A DNA stretch of 64,000 nt from Hippophae tibetana. Lineage: Eukaryota; Streptophyta; Magnoliopsida; Rosales; Elaeagnaceae. The notes under the pieces were generated by a model. It had not been told where the DNA came from, did not search any database, and was given only the letters and a program-made list of their open reading frames with translations. The stretch covers positions 17,146,601 through 17,210,600 of the forward strand of contig CM072805.1 in assembly GCA_037013495.1 (NCBI GenBank), written 5' to 3'. Shown in pieces: positions 24,372-35,430 of this stretch (its first letter is position 1; each line of letters begins with the position of its first letter). A program made the position numbers and the translations under genes.

Positions 24372-25200
24372 ATTTGTATTAATTTTTAATTTTATTTTTC
24401 GTATAATAGTATATATAAATAACATAAAAACACTAAAATATAAATAATAATACTGAATAATTAACAATATAAATATATTTAATGACTTAATAATTAAATT
24501 TATTACAAAATCAAATAATGCATATAAATAACTTCAATTACAAATAAAATAATGTCGTCAAATTATGCCATCGAGTAAGCTTGGTTGGCGTAGAATCTTG
24601 ATTGGCCTTCACAAGCATTATGGGAAAAAAAGGCTGATCCATATAACAAATATTCTCCTACATACATGAGCACGTAAAACATACATCAAAAAAGTAGTAT
24701 AAACTTCATACGTACGAATGAAGAAATTAAATCATTATTGAGATTAGCACGTACAACGACATTCGATGAACTCATATTAGCATTATTAATCATTTGTCTA
24801 TATATGAAGTTATCTAGAATCTCTACTACTATTTTTTAATGCTATATATAATGAACTCTAAATATGAAATCAATTGCATGTAACTTCGATTTCTTGGGTA
24901 AGCTTGTGTGAGTTTTGGTGCCCTTAAACATATGGAACACGTTCATATGCACCAAAACTCATACAAACCAAGAAACAAATCGGACCGACATACGTACACC
25001 TGATTTGTACATTTAGAACTCATTATATATCATTAAAAATACTAGCAGAGATTCCAGATAAATTCATATTTATAAACAATGCATTCCCCTAAATACATGA
25101 GCATATATATGATTAATCATCATCAACCAAGTGATTTCAGACACAAGAATAGATATAGAAGGCCAAATCATTAAAAAATTTACTGTTATGTTGTCATATG
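24372..25200. other. CACTA 3' non-coding region
   Basis: No gene. AT-rich sequence between the left array and the end of the second gene. It contains an inverted pair around 24905-24990 (GAGTTTTGGTGC and GCACCAAAACTC) that could form a hairpin with a ~40-base loop, possibly at the transcript end. Confidence 0.5.
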
Positions 25201-28200
25201 CTATTCAAGATCATCAGAATCTTCTTCTGATTCTTCTTGCGATGATATAATTTGAACCATGTGTTCTGCCCATTCCTCTCGTAAATCATCAAAAATTTGC
25301 TGGTCGTAACCTGTCTTGTTCCAACCGAAGAACTACATGTATTCAAAATCAAAATAAGAATATGATTTCATTAATTTACAAAAACAAACTCAAATATGTT
25401 AAAACTTGTATGTATATGGGTAAAATATATTACCACATCATCAATTGGAATTTTGATATTTGTGATGATTTCACTCATAAACTTCATGACATAATAACCA
25501 CACATGACTCCATTATTTTGTTGTGGAACCTACAAAAAAAAGTGCATGTATACATGAATTTTCATATTCGAACATCCTTATTATTTAATTGTAAAATTAA
25601 TAAAATTATTAATATTGAATTGTACATACCATAACTTTTGTCCATATAAGCTTATGAGATTTTTTAAGGACAATGCCCCTAGACTTGTTCCATAACTTCC
25701 ATGCCCTGTCAAGATATAAAACGATTAGTTTTTATTAAATATTACAAAAAATAATAGAAAAAACTAATATGTAACTAAATATAACTCTTACATTTCAACA
25801 ACTGCTTTTGTATCTTTACTCAGTTCTATGGAAGTTGAGTCACAGTACCAAGCATGATTATTGAACATATCAATGATTACCAACATCCAATGATCTTGGC
25901 CTTGTTCAAACCTTAATGGCCAAGGGATTATCAACTTTTGATTTCTGCTAAGCGTTAATGCTCTATCACATAATTGTTTAGCTCTGATGCTAACATCCTT
26001 CTCTTGATATTGATTAACATATGAAGAATCATAGAACATTGCTAAATGTGATGAGTGATTATGTTGAAGTCGATAATAGCAAGCCCTATATATGTATATA
26101 TATAATTAGATAATATAAATATAATGTTCTGCATAAATAAAAGAAAACTAACTAGATTGAGGACTCACCTTGTCCACACTTGAATTATACTTAAATCGAT
26201 CATTTGATATTCAAATATTTGCAACAAGCACTCGATCGATATATAAGTTTGGCCGATGTCTACACCAGAAATTTCAATAGGAAGTGGCACAGTCCATCCA
26301 TCATTTATGCTAGATGCCCTCCCAACAATAGTCATCAAACTGCCAAGATTTCTACTGAATTGTAACGCATAAGTATGACTATACTTTTTCCAAGGCTTCT
26401 TCTTGAATGACTTGGTGCACGAGGATTGACCACTAGTCATAGATTTAGCACGAGATACTTGCTTGGTATCTCTTAAATGTGATGCATTTAAGAGTTCTGG
26501 TATAATAGACTACCAAAAAAGTATCATATATGTATTTTTAGTAACAATATAAGATCACATTAAATAATAGTAGTAAACAAGTGTTATTTTTTAAGTTAAA
26601 AAATAGTACCATGTCAAAATTTAGAACAACTTGAATCGACGGCCAAGCCACATACTGTCCAACCGCCTCTTGGACTGTGGTAGCATCAGAAGGCACAGGT
26701 AGTGGACAATCATGAAACAATGATTGATCAATTACTATTCGCCAATGATTAGGCAAATATTGATTATGAATCATCCGATCATCACTCAATTGTTGTACCG
26801 TTCCAATAGCAACATAGTCCGTTGACGAAGGATGTTTCAATAAACATTTCATATTCTGTAAAAAATTTAAGTGTTATATATAAAAAATAAAACATATAAT
26901 AAGAATTTAAAAATTAAAATCTTACCACATATGATTCATCAAATAGAGGAGGACTCTCATATGGGGTAGCTATTGGATGTACATTCTCACCAATATGTTC
27001 ATCTTGGCTTGATTTATGGTAAGAATGTACAGATTGCATTGGAGAAAATGAACCACTACTTGATTGCATGTGCATTCCTGACATATAATGAGGACCAATA
27101 GGATGGCTATATCCCATACTGGATGTAGTTTGAGCACAATGAGATTGGGTGGATGGCATGCCTGGCATGGATGGTGGCATGCCTGGCATGGATGGTGGCA
27201 TGCTTGGCATGGATTGTGGCATGCCTGGAATGGAAGGTGGTATGCCTGGCATGGATGGTTGCATGCTTGGCCAATATGGCATGCCCTGGTTGTAGCATGA
27301 TGCCATGGCTGACAATTGTTGTGATTGATGTTCTTTTAGAGTGGCAATCTCACTCATCACGGAGGCCTTAAAGGAGTTGAATTCTTCTTCAATTTTAGTG
27401 TATTTCTCCTTACTTACCGTCTGAGGCTTATGTTTTGGAATTTTAAAATACTCCAAAGCACCATCATATTGGCTACCTCCCCTAACACGACCAGGATGAT
27501 CACGTCCGATTGCATGATATAAAGCATCTCTCCCAGGCTCTTCGATTATTTCACCCCTGTATAGTTTTTCTTGAACAGCTCTCTACAAATAATAAAGCAC
27601 ACAAACATATCATTCATTATTACATCAATTATTAAGTATCAGTCAGACTTTTTATCAAACGAAATTACTAACCAACTTATTTAATTTTTCTTCTCCTCGT
27701 TGAGTCATCGGTCTTGCATTCTTCGTTTTGGGAGTCTTTGTTTCTATGTACAATTCCATTCGGGTAACAGGTCTACCCAATTCAGCTTCCTACATAAATT
27801 AGGAAAATTTTATTAACAATGACATGAAATTAAATTGAGAAAAATTAATATAAAAATATTTATAAAATTAAGACAAATTAATAATACCATTCAAAATCTA
27901 ACTTCAGGATTTGAAGACCTCCCAGTACGGTTAGGAAGAATGTTATGCATTTGGACATTCTGGTGATCTTCTCTAATAATTTGAAATTCTTCTGAACGTC
28001 TATAATCTACAAAGTCTTTCCAAACTTGAGGTGTAATCCAGGGGTGTCCTTCAGGGATTTTGTATATCACATTCTCATCAAGTGTTTCCAAATATGGAAA
28101 CACATAATTTTTCGCCAATCTAGAAGTCTTGTATTCCTTCCACGCCTTATTTGCAATCTTATAACACTTGCCCTGCCAATTGTCATCGACTTTGTAACGA

Positions 28201-28543
28201 TTCTGTAAAAACACAGTACAAAAGATTAGATACAATCAATATATAATATATATATATTGATTATAAAATATAAGAGACTTACATAAATGGTTATCCATAT
28301 TTTAAACTTTTCTACATCGGCAACCTCAGACCAATGATTTATATTGATTGGTATACTGGACTTTGCCAGTCGACCAATAGAAGATTTCAATTGTTGACCA
28401 TTCTCCCCTAGTGGATTACCAGTAGCATCAAATTTAACGGGTATTCTATCATCTGGGTTAAGTGGAGCATCAGGTATATTCGCCCAACCCCTTCTTTTCA
28501 AATACCCCAATGGATCATTTGGATCTACAAGCTGAATATCCAT
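25201..28543 (-). CDS. CACTA second gene: Transposase_24-like protein with C-terminal Ulp1-type cysteine protease
   Basis: Ten minus-strand exons: 28543-28283, 28202-27888, 27789-27673, 27582-26926, 26855-26610, 26509-26169, 26085-25792, 25705-25630, 25529-25434, 25332-25201. They sum to 845 codons and phases match at every junction. Exon 2 has the plant Transposase_24 (Ptta/En/Spm) pattern: [14 protein letters not shown], then [11 protein letters not shown]. Exon 4 has a short coiled-coil-like stretch and a Met-Pro-Gly-rich repeat. Exons 7-9 resemble Ulp1/SENP (C48) proteases: His in DHWMLVIID, Asp in HAWYCDS, and Gln and Cys in [16 protein letters not shown], in the order H-D-Q-C known for the active site. 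The acidic C-terminus is [11 protein letters not shown]. One in-frame TGA is the penultimate codon of exon 2 unless splicing differs. Ulp1-like domains are known in some plant CACTA and Mutator-like elements. The role is unproven; deSUMOylation or cleavage of another protein is possible. Confidence 0.85.
27150..27275 (-). repeat. Met-Pro-Gly-rich coding minisatellite in the second CACTA gene
   Basis: About six imperfect 18- to 21-bp units built on GGCATGCCTGGCATGGATGG (plus strand) encode MPGMPPS-type repeats. The repeat stays in frame, so it is tolerated or selected as a flexible linker between the N-terminal region and the protease. Confidence 0.85.
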
Positions 28544-28651
28544 GAAATATCTGCAAAAGTGGAGAAATATAAATTAATTGACAATTTTAGGAACACACAT
28601 ATATACAAGAGTTATTACAACAATATAGAACATACATTATGTTTAATTAGG

Positions 28652-31600
28652 TTATTGATCGTATACATATATTCCTTCACAATCACTACGAGTCCATGTC
28701 GAAGAATCATCATCATCAATTAGATCATCACGTACATTAGGCAATTTATTTGAGAAATTACTAATATTGGTTAATGTATCAAGCATAGAGTCATCATCTT
28801 CTACAACATCACAATGGTAAAACTCCTTTTGTGGAGGCGTTAACACAACAGACCATATTGGATCAATTTGATCGCTCACGTAAAATACTTGCTTTGCATG
28901 AAGTGCTAACGTGAAAGGATCATCTGTGTGACTTATCCTGGATAAATTTACAAGAGTAAATCCAAAATCATCTATTTTATATCCAACATTGATAACATCT
29001 TCGACCCAATCACACAAGAATACTGTCTCATGGAAGACCTCATAATCCAATTCCCAAATCTCTTGTATTATACCATAATATGTTCTATCAGAAAGGACAG
29101 GATTAGCATCTTTTGAACTGGCAAATTGCATAGTTTGTGCAACCATCTGCACCCCACTATTTTGATTTACTCGGACTTTGTCCCTAGCTTGAGTCGTAAA
29201 CCTCGATCCATTTATTGTGAAACTATGAAATGATTTGACATCGAATTTTGGGCCATGTGCAAGCCATTGTAAACTTTCTGATATTTTATGATTGGGTTTC
29301 TTGAGTTCACCTCGAATCTATGTATACAAAAACACAAAATGTGTTTAGAGCAAAGTTTTAAAACATTGAATATATATAGGAGGATACATGCATGATTTTT
29401 TGTTTGTGACACTTACGTGGTTGCGAAACCAATTAATAAGCTCTCGCTTATGTTCATCATACAACCATTTTTCTCCTCCTTTTTTTTTATAACGAGGATC
29501 GATCTTCAATAAGTTTAAATGCATCCTGTAACGTTATTAAATATATATTAAGTTATATATCATCATTAATAGTTAAATAAAAGATGAAACAATGAACATC
29601 ACTTACTCTATGTACGGTTGTGCCTCGTTATTATTTACCAAAATGATTCGGTGTGCTTTTTCCCATCGAGTGCGATCAATAAATAATTTCTTACTTCCAC
29701 CAAGCATAGGGTTACCTACTTGGATCATGTGACGTTCTAAGAATAACTTGTGCATAGGATTCCCAATTTCAGTGCAACCACTAAAGTATTCAGAACAAAA
29801 CTCAATGGCCTCTTCAGCAATGTAGCATTCCACCATGCATCCTTCAGGTCTATATCTATTATTTACATATCCTTTAAGGACTTGCATATATCTCTCAAAA
29901 GGATACATCCACCTTAAGTAAGTAGGACCACATAATTAAACCTCTCGAACTAAATGAACACATAAGTGAATCATTATATCGAAGAAAGAAGGAGGAAAAT
30001 ATTTTTCAATTAGACACAAAGTTTCTACAATTTCTTTCTGTAAAGAATTTAACTCGCCAATTGATATAGATTTCTTGCATATGGTATTGAAGAATGAACA
30101 TAGCCGAATTATTGATATTCGAACATGTTTTGGAAGAATTGATCTAATAGCAACTGGTAATAACTGTTGCATTAAGATATGACAGTCATGTGATTTCAAT
30201 CCATACAGTCTCTTATCGGTGATAGACACAAAATTTCTTAAGTTGGATGAGTAATCATCAGGAACTTTCACACCTTCCAAACATTTACAAAACACATCCT
30301 TCTCTTTTGTTGACATTGTATATGATGCTGGTGGCAAGTATGTTCGATTCTTATCATTTTCCACCCTTGGTTCCAATTCAGGTCGTATGCCTAGTTTCTT
30401 TAAATCCAATCTTGCTTTAATGCCATCCTTTGTTTTTCCAGGTATATTAAGTAAAGTGCCAATCAAGCTTTCAAATACATTCTTCTCAATGTGCATGACA
30501 TCTAAGATGTGACGAATGTGTAGGTCTTTCCAATAAGGAAATTCCCAAAATATTGATTTTTTTTTCCAACAACCATTCGGTTCAAAATCTTTTTCATTTT
30601 CACCAATTTCATTAGTTGACCTCCTTCGTTTCCCAGACTTGGTGAGTTTTTTTTTCATCTTTCCATATCGTTTGAATGTCATCCCATTCAATTGCCTTAA
30701 TATCTCAATACCTCGCAAAGGTCGAGTTGCATGATCATGATCTTCTTCACCATCGAACGGTTTCTTTTGGTATCTAAACTTGTGTCCAGATGGCAAAAAT
30801 CTCCTATGTTTTCTATAAGACATCTTTCGTCCGTGAACAAGATACTTTGCAGAAGTTCCATCACTACATATAGGACATCCCTTGTAGCCTTTTGTTGCAT
30901 GTCCTGATAAGTTTCCATAGGCAGGAAAATCATTAATTGTCCATAAAAGAACCCCCTTCAAGTTAAAGTATTCTTCTTTATATGCATCGTAAACATTTAC
31001 AACATCATTCCACAACGTCTTTAAATCATCTATCAGAGGCTGCAAATATACATCAATATCAACACCAGGTTGTTTCGGTCCTGAGATCAATAATGTTAAC
31101 ATCATGAATTTTCTTTTCATACACAACCAGGGAGGAAGGTTGTATGTTACCATAATTACTGGCCAACAACTATATCTACTACTGAGGGAACTATGTGGAT
31201 TAATTCCATCAGCAGCAATGGCAAGACGCAGATTGCGCGGATCAGATGAAAATTGAGGAGATAAATTATCTACTACTTTCCAATTTGGAGAATCACAAGG
31301 ATGACGTAGCACCCCATCATCAGATCGATTATCTGAATGCCAAGTCAACATCTTTGATGTATATTTACTATTGAACAACCTTTGAAAGCGAGGGATCGGA
31401 GGAAAGTACCAAAGAACCTTTGCAGGCACGCCTTTCTTATGTGTTGTATCATTTGTACCATGCTTCCATCTCGATTCTTTACACATAGGACAATCATGTA
31501 ATGTCTCATATTCTTTTCTATAAAGAATGCAATCATTAGGACAAGCGTGAATCTTATGATATTCCATGCCAAATCGACTAAGAGATTTCTTCACTTCATA

Positions 31601-32149
31601 CATTGAAGATGGCAATTCAATACCCTCAGGAAACATATCGACTAGTAGAGTTAGTAATTCTGTGAATCCCTTGTCAGAAAAACCATGTTTTTCCTTGACA
31701 TTGTACAAATGAACCAATCCTGACATCTTAGTGTATTTTTTGCATTTTGGATACAACGGTTTTTCGGCATCTTCTATAAGTTTATTAAAGGTTTCGGGAT
31801 CATCCCCGCGTAATTCATCTTCAACACCACGAAACATATTTTCTGTCTGTACATTATGATATGATGTATGTAATCCACCCACATTCTTATTATACTTTTC
31901 TCCATGAGTATTATTAATATTTTCTCCATGATAATACCAACATTTATAGCTCAATAGAATACCATTACAGATAAGGTGATACTTAACCTCATCAAATTCA
32001 TGAAATCACTCATTTTTACATTTAACGCATGGGCATCGAATCATACTACTTCCAGTATTACTAGTTCTACAAGCAAATTCCATAAAACTTTCAACTCCAG
32101 AAATATAGTCTTGCTCAATTCTACACTTTGACATCCAAGATTTGTCCAT
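28652..32149 (-). CDS. TNP2-type CACTA transposase
   Basis: Catalyses cut-and-paste movement of the element in the nucleus. Three exons: 32149-29607, 29525-29417 and 29317-28652, 1,106 codons with matching phases. Order: transposase-associated domain at the N-terminus (MDKSWMSKCRIEQDYISG, CPCVKCKN); Transposase_21/TNP2 core (CPNDCILYRKEYETLHDCP, then IAADGINPHS, then GCPICSDGTSAKYL, then MHIEKNVFESLIGTLL); DUF4218 (LKSHDCHILMQQLLPVAIR and WMYPFERYMQVLKGY); DUF4216 (YYGIIQEIWELDY, GFTLVNLSRI, AKQVFYVSDQIDPIW). Length is normal for the family. Two in-frame stops interrupt it: TGA at 32006-32008 after CKNE, and TAA at 29936-29938 where the family has Arg in VREVRLCGP. Between them is a 682-residue open stretch including the core. 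Confidence 0.93.
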
Positions 32150-33117
32150 TTTCTATTAATGACATTAATTAAACATATTACTTAATTATGTATTATTATA
32201 TATAAATTTCCTAATTATTAGAATATATATCAAAACATACATAATGCAAAATAGTTATCATTTTAATCATTTTACAAAACCATTTATATACAAATTAAAA
32301 AATAAGCAGTTCATGTTTCATGAATATATATATAAAAACCAATCACGCGGTTGATTCTAATTTCTAAGCATGTTACTATATCATAATTACAAAGTAATAT
32401 TAATTATACGTATAAATTTATCCACGCAAACCCACAAAACATTTCACATATTATTGAATACATACAAGTAATAATTCAAACATTATTATTACAAGCAAAC
32501 AAAAAAACATAACTAAATCAAAAATTTATACAAAAATACGCTGTTCGATTAACGAAATACATTTACACGCTGATAAATTAGCACAAATTAAACGTTGTTC
32601 ACTTTATTTCGACTATAAAAAAGTCACTTGGTAATATTAATAATAATAGATCACAAACCCTTTTTGATTTATCCTACTTGTCACAAGCATATGTATTTTA
32701 CAAATTATCACAACCTCCGGTTTTTAACTCATACTTATATAAGTTAAGATCAGCCTTGGATCATCCCATTTTATTAAAAATGAAATAAAGAATTATTTGG
32801 TTCTACTGCACGAAATATTGCACTCCAAATTAAGACATAAGAACATTCATATTTCGGGAATTAATCAATGGAATACCCATACGCAGATTTTAACATTTTG
32901 CTATTAAAAAAAGAAGAACTGACAGATAATATTGTGAGAAGAGAAAACTTACAAACGTCCGTTCAAATGGTGGTTGGAGGTGGCCGGAAATGTAGAATGA
33001 AGGTGGCGCACGATTAAGATTGTGGGAGAAAAGTGACTCGAGTGAGGAAAGGAGAGGAAGAAGCAGATCGAAAACTGGAACTCTGCGTACTAAATGAGAT
33101 GTTAGGGCATATATTAG
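32150..33117. other. CACTA 5' leader/promoter region
   Basis: Lies between the TNP2 start and the right subterminal array, where the En/Spm promoter normally is. Mostly AT-rich; 32900-33110 is less so and open in several minus frames (for example 32890-33144) without recognisable domains. This could be a non-coding first exon. Confidence 0.5.
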
Positions 33118-33580
33118 GTGGATAGCGTCGGTTGTCCACGTCAACCGACGCTATGTTACGTGGATAGCGTCGGTTGTCCACGTCAACCGACGCTACGTTA
33201 CGTGGATAGCGTCGGTTGTCCACGTCAACCGACGCTACGTTACGTGGATAGCGTCGGTTGTCCACGTCAACCGACGCTATGTTACGTGGATAGCGTCGGT
33301 TGTCCACGTCAACCGACGCTACGTTACGTGGATAGCGTCGGTTGTCCACGTCAACCGACGCTACGTTAAGTGGATAGCGTCGGTTGTCCACGTCAACCGA
33401 CGCTATCCACGTAACATAGCGTCGGTTGACGTGGACAACCGACGCTATCCACGTAACGTAGCGTCGGTTGACGTGGACAACCGACGCTATCCACGTAACG
33501 TAGCGTCGGTTGACGTGGACAACCGACGCTATCCACGTAACATAGCGTCGGTTGACGTGGACAACCGACTTTAAATTCAT
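33118..33580. repeat. Right subterminal array: 42-bp palindromic units in a large palindrome
   Basis: Six to seven direct copies of a 42-bp unit (GTGGATAGCGTCGGTTGTCC, then ACGTCAACCGACGCTATGTT, then AC) run to about 33389; then about four and a half copies run in the opposite orientation to about 33567. Each unit is itself an inverted repeat of AGCGTCGGTTG around a 6-base centre. The centre at 33370-33410 is a near-perfect palindrome. Because 42 is a multiple of three, long frames are open on both strands; they are not genes. Confidence 0.93.
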
Positions 33581-33620
33581 TCAAAGTCGGTTTTTACAAA
33601 AAACCGACTTTAGACATCGA

Positions 33621-33646
33621 CTTATATACCCCTTTTTGTAGTAGTG
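33621..33646 (-). repeat. Right terminal inverted repeat of the CACTA element
   Basis: The minus strand reads CACTACTACAAAAAGGGG followed by TATA. It pairs with 24165-24190 and is followed by the TTT duplication. Confidence 0.93.
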
Positions 33647-33877
33647 TTTCCCCATTTATTTATTAATATATTTGTGATGTATTGCTTCCAGTATTCCTCT
33701 TTGAGTCTTTTAATTACATTTTTAAGCCAAAATACCTGAAAAACAATAAAAATACCCGTGATTCTGAAAAAGACAAATATATATAAATATATAATGAAAC
33801 ATATAAATATATATATTTTTTAATCAATTAATATGCATAAAATCATGGTAATTTTAGTGCTTTTTGAGCACTCATCA

Positions 33878-34370
33878 ACTATACCATTGGTAGGCCAGTA
33901 GATGATCAAGATTTGATAATCTTGATTCTCGGAGATTTTTTTCCTAGATTCAATTCATTCCTTTGTTATCTGAATCATGGAGATGTGAAACTTGAACAGG
34001 CTTAAAGTGAACTATTAGCTTATGAAAAATTTCTTTCATAAAAAGATAAGGCAGATGAGTCACATGTGTACCAGACTAATTTTATAAATGCTGGAAACGG
34101 TGCTAATAGCAAAGGAAATGCTTCTTCTACACAAGGTACTTCTAATAGTTCTAATGATTTTGCTAATGGTAATAATGGTGATGGACATATTGGTAGAAAT
34201 GGTGCACGAACTGGTAGAGGCCGTAGCAATGTTCAATACCAATTTTGCTCAAAAACTAATTATATAGCTTCTGTTTATTACACATTAAGGAATGCTTAGA
34301 GGTAAAGGAAACAATAACAAATCACAAAAATCAGAGGATAAGGGACAACATTAATCAAACATATTCATAA
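33878..34370 (+). mobile_element. Ty1/copia fossil, gag continuation (right half)
   Basis: Resumes after copy W with GRPVDDQDLIILILGDFF, then ELLAYEKFLS and a Gly/Asn/Ser-rich tract (NAGNGANSKGNASSTQGTSN) before an RNA-binding end (GRGRSNVQYQFCSK). This is the order of plant copia gag just before the zinc knuckle. Together with 21290-21955 it brackets the nested insertions. Old and broken. Confidence 0.7.
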
Positions 34371-35430
34371 CAAATAAACACAATTAAATAATGAAATACA
34401 AGTGCTTTTCAAAAACTTATCGCAACCCTCAACCATCTTTGTGCTAAAAACCTAAAACAAAAAATAAATAAACTAAACACATTTTTGTAGATTTTTACGG
34501 TTATATTAGATATGCAACAAGTCTTTAAATCCCTAGGTGTACCTAGTGGAAGAGTTAATACTTGTGAGTGCTTTCAATAATGATACCTAACAACATCCTA
34601 ATATGCAAAAACTAATAACAAAAATAAAAACAAAATTATGAAAATTCTCATGCTTTAGTTTCTTTTCAATTCATAATTTAAGACTCATGCGCAAGTTCAC
34701 CTAACATCTCAAAGGATCAAAGTTCATTGTTGAATCAATTACATGTCACAAATTCATTACCCATTACTAGAACATATGATAAATAAGAAAGAATCAAATA
34801 TGAATAACATGTATCCTATGAAAGGAATCAAATGCTAGGATTGTGAAGACATCACATTAGTCATATCATACTTTAATCAATATTAAGTAAAAACATTAAG
34901 AATGTGCTTCAAGATGAATGAAAATACATTTAACTTCAAGAGGTTATTCCTACTATTTGGTAATACCATGTCACTACTTTTTAAGAATTTAAGGTCATAG
35001 TATTTAGTTAAACTATTTTTTTCTCTCTTTTGCTTTCTCTTTTTTTTAAGAGAACTGACCCATGTACATATATTATTATGGTAAGTGACTAGTTTGATTC
35101 TTTTTTCTTAGGGAATCCCATATATATCTTTTTTCTATACTAGAAGTCAAATATGAATGAAGATAGGTACACACTTTCGACTTCTACTCAAATCATTTAA
35201 TCAAAGTAATAAAAGTAAGTATATGATACCTTATAAGATGCTTAAAATCCTAACATTCAATGCAACACCTAAAGATATCATCTAACAATTTAAAATAATA
35301 TGAAAAATGTTTAAAAGAGTAGAATAAATATTACTATTCATAATAAAATGTTATATGCTCAATAATCTCACAAGATAGTCTCCACTATTTGATTCATATA
35401 CACCAAATTTAGGTTTTAACTCAATATCAA
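34371..35430 (-). mobile_element. Copy V: interior fragment of the tRNA-Asp LTR family
   Basis: Reverse-complement interior like 18600-19900 in copy Y. Shared landmarks are ATGCAACAAG(C/T)CTTTAAATCC (34513 and 18699) and TATGAA(A)GGAATCAAATG (34816 and 19255). No LTR and no coding region. It abuts the copia gag fossil. Confidence 0.65.

Larger units (their letters stand above)
24165..33646 (-). mobile_element. Complete CACTA (En/Spm) DNA transposon, 9,482 bp
   Basis: Terminal inverted repeats CACTACTACAATAAGGGG (24165) and, on the other strand, CACTACTACAAAAAGGGG (ending 33646), flanked by a perfect 3-bp duplication TTT (24162-24164 and 33647-33649). Both ends carry subterminal arrays of a CGTCGGTT motif. 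Two minus-strand genes fill the interior: TNP2 (32149-28652) and a second gene with Transposase_24-like and Ulp1-like domains (28543-25201). All introns have GT-AG borders and compatible phases. Three in-frame stops are visible across 1,951 codons, so this exact copy is probably not autonomous but is recent compared with its surroundings. It lies in the LTR of copy W. Confidence 0.96.
22506..33877 (-). mobile_element. Copy W: LTR of the tRNA-Asp family, split by the CACTA element
   Basis: The minus-strand LTR is in two parts, 22579-24164 and 33650-33877 (about 1,814 bp together). It starts TGATGAGTGC (right end, minus strand) and ends GCTCATCA (left end). Just outside the left end, the minus strand has AGTTTTTGGCGCCGTTGCCG, the classical tRNA-Asp primer site of Athila/Tat-type elements, in two tandem copies. 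Little or no interior and no second LTR can be assigned, so W is a partial copy. It lies inside a copia gag. Confidence 0.78.

Noticed and set aside
27088-27371. Plus-strand His/Trp/Met-rich frames opposite the Met-Pro repeat
   Set aside because: Antisense shadows of the coding minisatellite in the second CACTA gene.
30697-31572. Additional minus-strand frames inside the TNP2 region
   Set aside because: Alternative-frame shadows of the TNP2 exon.
33014-33580. 188-residue frame with VDVDNRRYPRNVAS repeats as a gene
   Set aside because: It is the read-through of the 42-bp subterminal array of the CACTA element; similar frames are open on the other strand.
33118-33580. Regular repeats as a CRISPR array
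   Set aside because: Units are palindromic without unique spacers, orientation reverses in the middle, and the block lies inside a plant CACTA transposon.
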